Both the position numbers and the translations under genes were made by a program. From contig JAEEHV010000036.1 of the NCBI GenBank assembly GCA_016280955.1, positions 1 through 34,845 of the forward strand: a DNA stretch of 34,845 nucleotides, written 5' to 3'. The notes below the pieces were generated by a model. The model did no database searches. It was not told the origin of the DNA and worked only from the letters and a program-made list of their open reading frames with translations. Shown piece after piece: positions 1-6,622 of this stretch. Position 1 is the first letter of the stretch, and each line of letters opens with the position of its first letter. The stretch comes from Candidatus Gastranaerophilales bacterium. GTDB taxonomy: Bacteria; Cyanobacteriota; Vampirovibrionia; Gastranaerophilales; Gastranaerophilaceae.

Positions 1-194
1 AAATTTTATTGTAAAGTTTCAAGAATAAGTTATTATGTATAGAAAAAAGTTTGTTTTGTATCTTTTTAACAGATAGAAAATTCGTTTCAGGTTATATGCA
101 AAATTGTATTCGACAAACTGTATCTTGCAATTATTTTTTTTAACACACACAATGCACAGCCCAAGCATCGCTTCGCAGCTTCTTTATTCATTTA

Positions 195-707
195 CTATAC
201 AAATTTAAAACCCTTATATATATCAATTGCGTGCATAAGCTCTGGTCTGTTTTGCAATTCATATATTCTTGCAAGAGCCCATTGTGAAATTTTACCGGCT
301 TCTGTTTCACGAATATATCCGGCAGCGGTTGCTTTCTTTATACCTTTATCAATTGTGGTATAAATTTGTTCAATAGTTTCATTGCTCATTGGCTCATTCT
401 TTGAGGACACGAAATCTGCAAGTCCGCCGGTATTATTTTCAAGAGTTGTAAACAAATTAGTAAGAGCTGTTCTTACATCAGAAAGCTCATAACGTAAAAC
501 TGCCAAAACTCTTCTTATTACACCCTGTTTATAAATATATGCTTTTATTTTCCCAAAATACTGAATTTCTAACGGGCTTAAATTCTGAAATTTTCTCATT
601 ATAAGAGAATCCAAGTAATTATTGATACCATTTTTATCCATATTTAGAAGTTTTGCAATCATAGCATCATTAACACTATCAAACTGTATAGCATGGACTT
701 TTGGCAT
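195..707 (-). CDS. Hypothetical helical protein, 170 aa
   Basis: I do not recognise a family. The product is predicted mostly alpha-helical, has no signal peptide or membrane segment and no cysteines, and begins MPKVHAIQFDSVNDAMIAKL. A GTG nine bases upstream (716) is also in frame, but it lies inside the AGGAG sequence that sits 8 bases before the ATG at 707, so 707 is the better start. A TATAAT on the minus strand near 757-762 is a plausible -10. The gene is monocistronic as far as visible; the 194 bases beyond its stop are AT-rich and show no clear gene or terminator. Confidence 0.6.
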   Translation of the reverse strand: MPKVHAIQFDSVNDAMIAKLLNMDKNGINNYLDSLIMRKFQNLSPLEIQYFGKIKAYIYKQGVIRRVLAVLRYELSDVRTALTNLFTTLENNTGGLADFVSSKNEPMSNETIEQIYTTIDKGIKKATAAGYIRETEAGKISQWALARIYELQNRPELMHAIDIYKGFKFV

Positions 708-853
708 ATAATACACTCCTTTTCTAAATTATTACATATTTTTTAGCATTTTTCAAATTATAATGCATGATTTATGTAATTGACTTTTTTATTATATCTG
801 TGTCAAACTTAGAATAATTTATTAGCGTTTATTAACTTTTGGAATTATTAAAA

Positions 854-931
854 ATGAGAAAAATTTTATCACTATTATTAATACTTTGTTTCTGTAATTA
901 TATGATATCGCCTTCTTTTGCCGGACAATAA
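854..931 (+). pseudogene. Orphan signal-peptide ORF (25 aa), probable remnant of an exported protein
   Basis: The ORF encodes a textbook Sec signal peptide: a basic start (MRK), a hydrophobic core (ILSLLLILCFC), then a small-residue cleavage site (SPSFA before GQ). It stops two codons after the expected cleavage point, and the next in-frame triplets give no continuation. No strong Shine-Dalgarno sequence is seen. A conserved-looking motif (AAGTGACATTT) begins 10 bases after the stop. The simplest reading is that an exported-protein gene lost everything after its signal sequence. A genuine micropeptide cannot be excluded. Confidence 0.4.
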
Positions 932-1109
932 GAGCAAATAAAGTGACATTTCGTCCCATTTGGTAACGCATAAAAAGATTTTTTCCGACCGCCCAAACCT
1001 AAACACACACTAAACTTTGCCAAATAATCAATTTAAGAGTTCAAATGAAATGTCCTGTTAAACCATAGCAAGGGTGTCGGTTCATGCATCTATTCGCATC
1101 TATAAAACT
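932..1109. other. Non-coding stretch with possible mobile-element remnant
   Basis: No credible gene is seen here. The motif AAGTGACATTTCGTCCC starts at 941. An imperfect inverted counterpart lies at 1042-1055 (CAAATGAAATGTCC; its reverse complement shares GACATTTC and ATTTG with the first). A second copy of the first motif occurs at 21570-21591. The roughly 115-base span between the inverted motifs would fit a decayed miniature element. No transposase or target-site duplication is identified. Confidence 0.25.
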
Positions 1110-1138
1110 AAAAAAGAGCTTCAAGCAACATGCCTGAA
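1110..1138 (-). terminator. Terminator of tRNA-Ser
   Basis: Read on the minus strand, TTCAGGC and GCTTGAA form a stem with one mismatch around an ATGTT loop, followed by GCTC and a six-T run. It lies just downstream of the tRNA-Ser 3' end. Confidence 0.55.
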
Positions 1139-1152
1139 ACCCTTAAAAATTC

Positions 1153-1241
1153 GGAGACACTGGGATTCGAACCCAGGATGCAGGTTGCCCCACATAACAC
1201 CTTAGCAGGGTGCCGCCTTCAGCCGACTCGGCCATGTCTCC
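1153..1241 (-). tRNA. tRNA-Ser (anticodon GCT)
   Basis: The minus strand folds as a class II tRNA of 89 nt. Acceptor strands GGAGACA and TGTCTCC pair, the anticodon loop reads CTGCTAA with anticodon GCT, a long variable arm follows, and the T arm contains GGGTTCGAATCCC. It decodes AGC/AGU. The CCA end is not encoded. A terminator follows at 1110-1138. Confidence 0.95.
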
Positions 1242-1313
1242 TTCTGCAATATATTTATATTAACATAAACTTTTTATTTTTCAAATTGATTGCCATCTAT
1301 TATTAATATTTTA

Positions 1314-1344
1314 AAAAGGCGATACCTTGCAGGTATCGCCTTTT
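1314..1344 (-). terminator. Bidirectional-looking terminator after the 51-aa gene
   Basis: A perfect 9-bp stem (GGCGATACC with GGTATCGCC) surrounds a five-base loop. It is flanked by A4 on one side and T4 on the other. It lies 58 bases beyond the stop of the minus-strand gene at 1402-1557 and would end its transcript before tRNA-Ser. Confidence 0.8.
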
Positions 1345-1401
1345 ATACTCTCGCTTATATTAACCAGACAGTCCTCGTAGTTATCTTCCTAATCCACGAC
1401 C

Positions 1402-1557
1402 TTATTTGACTGCTTGTAATTTAACCTGTATCCCTGATTCTGCATTTATAGCAACAGCATTAGATATTGCCATCGCCCGTCGCTTCTTCGCCCCTCTTAA
1501 TATAAATTCAACTCCGCAGAAAATGTTGTTTGATGGGGTTGCAATTTTTTTCAACAT
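1402..1557 (-). CDS. Small basic hypothetical protein, 51 aa
   Basis: The short ORF encodes MLKKIATPSNNIFCGVEF at its start, then a strongly basic patch (RGAKKRRAMA), and ends QVKLQAVK. No family is recognised; there is no signal peptide or membrane segment. It is supported as a gene by the AAAGGA sequence 9 bases before the ATG, by a perfect terminator hairpin 58 bases past the stop, and by its isolated position between two terminators. The plus-strand reading frame over the same bases has no ribosome-binding site and is not preferred. An AT-rich run containing TACATAAT upstream may be the -10. Confidence 0.5.
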   Translation of the reverse strand: MLKKIATPSNNIFCGVEFILRGAKKRRAMAISNAVAINAESGIQVKLQAVK

Positions 1558-1675
1558 ATCCTTTTATCCTTTCCGATTCTATTCATCTGTATTATGTATA
1601 TCGGCATTTTTTATAAAAACTTTAGGTTTTTTAGGATATTGTTACAAAAGTTTACAACATAAAATTTTTAAATAA

Positions 1676-1705
1676 ATAAAAACCTTCCATCCGGGAAGGT
1701 TATAT
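1676..1705 (-). terminator. Terminator of the small exported-protein gene
   Basis: An 8-bp stem AACCTTCC with GGAAGGTT surrounds a five-base loop. On the minus strand it is followed by TTTTTATTT. It sits 20 bases downstream of the stop at 1725. Confidence 0.8.
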
Positions 1706-1724
1706 TATATATATTAAGTTAGAT

Positions 1725-2027
1725 TTAATTCTGATTGGGTAATATTTTATTTTTAACCTTATCCGGACATTTTCCGAACTGACACCCTGAATCATAATTA
1801 AGTTCCCTGCTTGAATCAATATTGTATTCAAACGGACTTACCGTAGTAAATGGCTGTAAACTGTTCGACGAATTATTATTTTTTAAACCACTGCCCGGAT
1901 TTTGCAGTAAACGGTCATTTCCTGTACCAACATCCGGCAGAGTACACACCGAATTATCACCAATAGGACAAAGTGCATAAACACAACTTGAGACAGCTAT
2001 CATTGAAACAAGTACAAAATACTTCAT
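1725..2027 (-). CDS. Small exported Cys-containing protein, 100 aa
   Basis: The start is set at 2027 because AAAGGAGG lies 4 bases before this ATG; a longer in-frame reading would place that site inside the coding region. The N-terminus MKYFVLVSMIAVSSCVYA is an export signal. Cleavage could be by signal peptidase I after VYA, or by signal peptidase II at VSS-C, since VSSC fits a lipobox. The mature part is polar and disordered, rich in Asn, Ser and Pro, with two Cys pairs (CPIGDNSVC and CQFGKC) that may form disulfides outside the cytoplasm. The gene has its own terminator. The family is not recognised; an envelope or surface role is inference. Confidence 0.65.
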   Translation of the reverse strand: MKYFVLVSMIAVSSCVYALCPIGDNSVCTLPDVGTGNDRLLQNPGSGLKNNNSSNSLQPFTTVSPFEYNIDSSRELNYDSGCQFGKCPDKVKNKILPNQN

Positions 2028-2134
2028 AATACCTCCTTTATATAATAATAAACATTTATAACAATTGTTCATTATCGATACTATTTAGTCTGAATTGGCA
2101 ATTTGTTTATAATTAATACAAAAAAATTTTGTGG

Positions 2135-2146
2135 TAAAATCGTTTT
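2135..2146 (+). promoter_or_regulatory. Extended -10 box abutting the start of the U32 gene
   Basis: TAAAAT at 2135-2140 is preceded by TGG and followed by exactly six bases before the ATG at 2147. No Shine-Dalgarno sequence is present. The geometry predicts transcription starting at the A of the start codon. An alternative TATAAT lies near 2110 but would also leave a leader without a ribosome-binding site. The same TTTGTGGTAAAAT string occurs upstream of proS on the minus strand near 21511-21523. Confidence 0.5.
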
Positions 2147-3391
2147 ATGATAAAACCTGAATTATTAATGCCTGCAGGCAATGTTGAAAAGTTAAAGTAT
2201 GCAATCAAATATGGTGCTGATGCCATATATTTAGGTGTCGTAGATTACAGCCTCAGAGCCATGAGAAAAGGCGAATTAATTACAATGGATAATCTTAAAA
2301 CAGCCATCTCAACAGCACATGATATGGGCGCCAAAGCATATTTAACACTGAATATTTTCGGGTTTAACAATGACATAAATTCTATAGAAACAAACTTTGA
2401 TAAAATATCGGAAACAAATCCTGATGCATTAATTGTCAGTGATCCCGGAATTATGAGACTTTGCCAAAAGTATATGCCAAAAACCCCTTTACATATTTCT
2501 ACTCAGGCAAACATCCTAAACTACGAAGCCGTTAAATTCTGGCAGGATATAGGTGCAACGAGATGTATATTAGCAAGAGAATTACCTATAAAAGATGTAG
2601 CGGAAATTAAGAGAAAAGTACCTGATATGGAATTAGAATGTTTTATCCACGGTGCTCAATGCGTTTCATTTTCAGGCAGGTGTTTACTTAGCGACTATAT
2701 GACAAACGGTGAAAGGAAAGCAAATTCAGGGAACTGTTCTCAGCCTTGCAGATGGAGTTACAAGCTACTTGAAGAAACCAGACCGGGCGAATATCAGGAA
2801 ATAATTCAGGATGAAAAAGGAACACATATACTTTCAACAAAAGACTTATGCTTGGTAAAACACTTAAAAGAGATGATTGAAGCCGGCATTGATTCGTTCA
2901 AAGTTGAAGGCAGAACAAAAAGTTTATACTATGTATCTGCAGTTGCAAAAGCATACAGAGAAGCTATTGATGAAGTAATTAAAAACCCTGATGCAGACAT
3001 GGAACCGTACTTTGAAGAATTATTAAAAGTCGGGAACAGAGGATATACAACAGGTTTTTATCTTGGCGAAGGCTATCCCTCAGACGGATACAGCTATGAC
3101 ATATCAAAAGGACTTGCCGGGGCAGATTTTCTATGCGAAATCTGGGGATATGAAAACGGATATTACAGAATTAAAACAAAAAATAAATTTAACAAAAACG
3201 AAGATATAGAACTTATTTCACCTACCGAAAAATTTGTAACACAAGTAAGTGAGATTAAAGACCTTAAAGGCGAGGAACAAGACATAGCAAATACAAATCA
3301 TGAGTTACTTGTTAAATTCACAAAAGAGCCTGAATCTCCTGATTATGCACTAATAAGAACAGTCGGAATAAAAAACAGGGTTACAACATAA
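2147..3391 (+). CDS. trhP: Peptidase U32 family, tRNA 5-hydroxyuridine synthesis protein TrhP-type
   Basis: The 414-aa length and layout match the YegQ/YrrO branch of family U32. An N-terminal barrel-like region (LLMPAGNVEKLKYAIKYGAD) is followed by the U32 signature around residues 165-200 (CFIHGAQC, SGRCLLS, NCSQPCRW), whose cysteines are conserved in the family. The segments FKVEGRTKS and GNRGYTTGFY follow, then a short C-terminal domain. Members of this branch act with prephenate-derived carbon to hydroxylate U34 of some tRNAs; other U32 members modify 23S rRNA or are collagenase-like, and the shorter length argues against the rRNA enzyme RlhA. The last codons and stop lie inside a terminator hairpin shared with the convergent gene at 3430. 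Confidence 0.85.
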   Translation: MIKPELLMPAGNVEKLKYAIKYGADAIYLGVVDYSLRAMRKGELITMDNLKTAISTAHDMGAKAYLTLNIFGFNNDINSIETNFDKISETNPDALIVSDPGIMRLCQKYMPKTPLHISTQANILNYEAVKFWQDIGATRCILARELPIKDVAEIKRKVPDMELECFIHGAQCVSFSGRCLLSDYMTNGERKANSGNCSQPCRWSYKLLEETRPGEYQEIIQDEKGTHILSTKDLCLVKHLKEMIEAGIDSFKVEGRTKSLYYVSAVAKAYREAIDEVIKNPDADMEPYFEELLKVGNRGYTTGFYLGEGYPSDGYSYDISKGLAGADFLCEIWGYENGYYRIKTKNKFNKNEDIELISPTEKFVTQVSEIKDLKGEEQDIANTNHELLVKFTKEPESPDYALIRTVGIKNRVTT

Positions 3392-3404
3392 AGTCATAAC
3401 CCTG
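3371..3404. terminator. Bidirectional terminator overlapping the end of trhP
   Basis: CAGGGTTA (3376-3383) pairs with TAACCCTG (3397-3404), and the trhP stop codon lies in the loop. The plus side is followed by an AT-rich tract. The minus side is followed by six Ts, so it is the stronger terminator for the large gene ending at 3430. Confidence 0.7.
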
Positions 3405-3429
3405 ATATTTTATACATATTTTCCGTGTT

Positions 3430-6400
3430 TTACATTTCCTTGGCGGCTTGTCTTGCTTCAGCCTCGGTATTATAATATTTTGCAGTCATTTTACCGTTTT
3501 TCATGCCTACCCAGCCTTCTTTGACTTTCTTGGCACCGATTTTTGTTCCGTGAGACCTGACATCTTCAGCAAGCTCAAAGTCTTTATCATCACGGGAATA
3601 AATCAGTTTTTCAGCATCTTTATCGGATAGCTGAGCCTTTTTACCGTCATTTTCACCAAATAAATAATCAGGTAAATACAAGTCTTTCGGAATAACATTG
3701 TCATTTGGTCGAATACCGTTAGCCTGTTTTATTGCACGTACAATCTGAGCCTGAGTATGCCCGTGTTGTCTGCACTCGTCATACAGTGCAGCAATACCCT
3801 TCCAAGTATGTTTGTTCCCGAAATGGTAATTTGCACCGACATCTTCTGAGCCAAACGGAAGTTTGAAAGCAGTGATATTGTCTTCTCGAGGCTTAACAGC
3901 CGGTTTGGTTGCGACAGGTTTAGATTCAACAACCGGATCCGTCTGTGGCTTAACCTCAGGTTTAGTTTCTGCCGGTTTTGGTGTAATCTGTAGTCCGCCA
4001 TTATTAATCTTATCTAATGCGTTTTGGACAGCTGCAATAAGTTCTGCCGTACTTAACAGACTTTTCTTACCTGAGAACTCAGGTCCCTGCAGCAATTTTT
4101 CCATAGGTTCTTTATGCCATATATAATTACCATTTGCGTCTTTTTTGAAGTTACCGTCTTTATCACGTTCTCCACCGACTTCAAGTGCAATTAATTTTAA
4201 TGCCTGACGAACATTTGGAGTGAGCTTTTGGTATGTTTCAAGTTCTCTTTCAAACTCTGCAAAATTCTCTGCAGAAATTTGATTGTTCATAATTGCACCG
4301 GTTGCAGGAAGCTCCTTGAGACATTCTTTTAATATACTCAATGCCATTCCGACAGCCATACCAATCAGGAATCCTTTGGTTCTGTCAGTTTCGGGATCAG
4401 CCTGGTCAACATCAACATCCTGCTGAACTTCAAGATTTTCAGCAATATCAGAACTAAAGTCGTAGTTATTACCTAATACATCTTTAATTGCTGCCATTGT
4501 GCTATACGGATCCATACTTGGTTTATGAACCCACAGATGCCAAGATCCGTCTGCTACCTGTTCAAAACCAACTTCATCCGCAGTAAATCCCATTTTTGCA
4601 AATTGATACAAAATATCAGATCTGTTAATTGAAGATGAAACTGAAGCAGCCCCGTCAGCAACAACATTTACTTTGAATACCAGGTCAACATTTACCGGAT
4701 TGTTAATATCAATAGTAAGCGGGAACTCAGTATTCAAAATTTTCTGATTAACAGCATCTAAATTACCCAGCCTGTATGACGGTGTTGCTGTTACAGCACC
4801 TGCTGCAGTTGATACCGTAAGTGCCGCAGCCAAGCTTGACAATGTAGCAGCTATACCGCCAATTGTACCTTTATATGCAGCAAGGAAGTAGAAGCCGACA
4901 TTTTTCTTATCTCTGTCAAAGCCGCAAAGGTCAATTAAGTGACCTGCATCTTTTTTACTGATTTTTACACCGGTTTTGGTATATATTTCATTTGCTACAA
5001 GCTGTACTTCATCATATTCCTGATATTCTTTTCCTTCAGCATTAGCTCTGTTATCAGCACGGCTTATTACATCGTTAATTAAATCTGAAAGATTTGAAAT
5101 ATTCAGGGTTTTGTTCGGATTCTGTGTAATAAGTTTGGTTACACTCTTGTTAGGATTTTTATCATCAACATTCATAAGAGCATCAAATACTGATTTGTCA
5201 TCAAGAACATTGTAGAAATCCTGTGGTGACCATTCTTTTTCTTTATTAATCATTACTCTGTTGTATGCAGCAACAGCCTTACGTAAATCTTTAGTTAAAG
5301 AACGCTGGAAACCTACTCTTTCCTGTAAACTCATTTCACCGCTGAATAATTTGTCGCCAAGAACTTTGTGAGCATATTTATCGAGTTTATCACCCAGGAC
5401 TTTCTTAGCTTCACTTTCAACCTGACGGCTTTTTACGACATCTTTTCTGCCTCTGAGCGACCAGATTGCATCATATACATCTTTTCTGGCATCTTCAAGA
5501 AGAATAGTGTCCTCCATTTTGTGAATCATACCCTTATGAACTTTGACAGTCATCGCACCGTATTCTTTATCTTTTACAAGACGTTCTTCCTGAGTTCTGG
5601 TTTTATAATCATGGTAGTATGAACCTTTAAATTCAGGATTCTTTTTAATGCTTTCATAAGCATCTTTTCTTGATAAAGAAGTCCGTAGTTTTTGGTAATA
5701 TGCTTTTGCATCACCATCTAACAGTGCTTCCATAGAATTATTTAATTTTTCAGAATCTACCTTACCATCGGCACCGGTAAACTGTTTTGCAAATTCATCA
5801 TACTTAGCTTTGAGCTCAGGGAATTTGTTAACTGTTTTTACAACAGCATCAGTTTGAGAGAATGCTGTTCTAAGCTCAGTAAATTCATTGTTGAGTTTTT
5901 CGGTTTCTTTTGCCATTTGGTGCTTTTCAGCAAGAATAACAAAATTAGTTAAAACCCGTTTTTTGAAGTCTGCATACACATCATCTGATTTCAGATTGAG
6001 TTTTTCAAGTGCTGCATCATACAACTTGTTAATGGATGCTCTTGAATCCTGCGGTAAATCTTTAATTACCATAGCAACCGTTCTTGCCTGAGCAACCAAA
6101 GCATTATTATCTGATGTAGCATAACTCCTGTCAATAAAACTATTAACAAGATTTTCCCACTGGATAGTATTAGACAATGTACCGTCTTTATTAACACTGA
6201 ACTCTCCAACACTCATTGAAAAGCTGTTAAGCAAAGCATTTTCTTTTGAGGTTCTTGAATCTTTTGACTGACGAGTATATGCTGATTTATTTTTTGTATT
6301 TGATAAATCAACCTCAAATATTTCATTAACAATATTTTCACTCATGCCGGAATTCTTGAGAGCAGTTTTTATATCTTCATCAGAAAAACCGGCTTTTCGT

Positions 6401-6543
6401 GCCTGTTCTAGCACATACTGCTTTTCAAAAGCAGAATTGAGCATTACGTTATCTTTATTGCCCTTTTTGTGCTTATCTGCCATTTTTGCCCATTCATCCC
6501 ACTTGCCGGTGAGATTCAGAGCTTTTACATCATTATCACTCAT
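3430..6543 (-). CDS. Giant unrecognised protein, 1037 aa, with hydrophobic segments and LysM-like C-terminal region
   Basis: No family is recognised. The start at 6543 is set by AAGGAG six bases upstream; a longer frame to 6603 would run through a terminator hairpin. There is no signal peptide. Residues 1-540 are charged and mainly helical. A glycine/alanine-rich hydrophobic stretch follows (about 548-585, GGIAATLSSLAAALTVSTAA), and a second at about 723-738 (FLIGMAVGMALSIL). A Pro/Lys/Thr linker (about 853-885) leads to a C-terminal region in which WKGIAALYDECRQHG...IVRAIKQANGI...IPKDLYLPDYLFG looks loosely like LysM. It is the downstream member of a two-gene set with the 886-aa repeat protein, separated by 79 bases that hold a terminator hairpin. 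Membrane insertion or pore formation is possible from the hydrophobic parts but unproven. Confidence 0.75.
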   Translation of the reverse strand: MSDNDVKALNLTGKWDEWAKMADKHKKGNKDNVMLNSAFEKQYVLEQARKAGFSDEDIKTALKNSGMSENIVNEIFEVDLSNTKNKSAYTRQSKDSRTSKENALLNSFSMSVGEFSVNKDGTLSNTIQWENLVNSFIDRSYATSDNNALVAQARTVAMVIKDLPQDSRASINKLYDAALEKLNLKSDDVYADFKKRVLTNFVILAEKHQMAKETEKLNNEFTELRTAFSQTDAVVKTVNKFPELKAKYDEFAKQFTGADGKVDSEKLNNSMEALLDGDAKAYYQKLRTSLSRKDAYESIKKNPEFKGSYYHDYKTRTQEERLVKDKEYGAMTVKVHKGMIHKMEDTILLEDARKDVYDAIWSLRGRKDVVKSRQVESEAKKVLGDKLDKYAHKVLGDKLFSGEMSLQERVGFQRSLTKDLRKAVAAYNRVMINKEKEWSPQDFYNVLDDKSVFDALMNVDDKNPNKSVTKLITQNPNKTLNISNLSDLINDVISRADNRANAEGKEYQEYDEVQLVANEIYTKTGVKISKKDAGHLIDLCGFDRDKKNVGFYFLAAYKGTIGGIAATLSSLAAALTVSTAAGAVTATPSYRLGNLDAVNQKILNTEFPLTIDINNPVNVDLVFKVNVVADGAASVSSSINRSDILYQFAKMGFTADEVGFEQVADGSWHLWVHKPSMDPYSTMAAIKDVLGNNYDFSSDIAENLEVQQDVDVDQADPETDRTKGFLIGMAVGMALSILKECLKELPATGAIMNNQISAENFAEFERELETYQKLTPNVRQALKLIALEVGGERDKDGNFKKDANGNYIWHKEPMEKLLQGPEFSGKKSLLSTAELIAAVQNALDKINNGGLQITPKPAETKPEVKPQTDPVVESKPVATKPAVKPREDNITAFKLPFGSEDVGANYHFGNKHTWKGIAALYDECRQHGHTQAQIVRAIKQANGIRPNDNVIPKDLYLPDYLFGENDGKKAQLSDKDAEKLIYSRDDKDFELAEDVRSHGTKIGAKKVKEGWVGMKNGKMTAKYYNTEAEARQAAKEM

Positions 6544-6579
6544 TAATAACTCCTTGTTAGTATTCTTAATTGTTGGGGT

Positions 6580-6604
6580 AAAAGGTGCGTCAATTTGACG
6601 CACC
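6580..6604 (-). terminator. Terminator between the two giant genes
   Basis: GGTGCGTC and GACGCACC form a perfect 8-bp stem with a five-base loop. On the minus strand it is followed by TTTTACCCC. It ends the 886-aa gene's transcript only 37 bases before the next gene's ATG, so partial read-through would set the ratio of the two products. Confidence 0.7.
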
Positions 6605-6622
6605 TAATTATCTTAAATGTTA

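Noticed and set aside
1406..1675. 89-aa plus-strand frame
   Set aside because: It has no ribosome-binding site and overlaps a minus-strand 51-aa gene that has both a ribosome-binding site and a terminator.
2028..2072. 15-residue N-terminal extension of the small exported protein
   Set aside because: It would include the AAAGGAGG site and hide the signal peptide behind a non-typical leader.
6544..6603. 20-residue N-terminal extension of the 1037-aa protein
   Set aside because: It would translate through a terminator hairpin and its ribosome-binding site; AAGGAG before 6543 sets the start.
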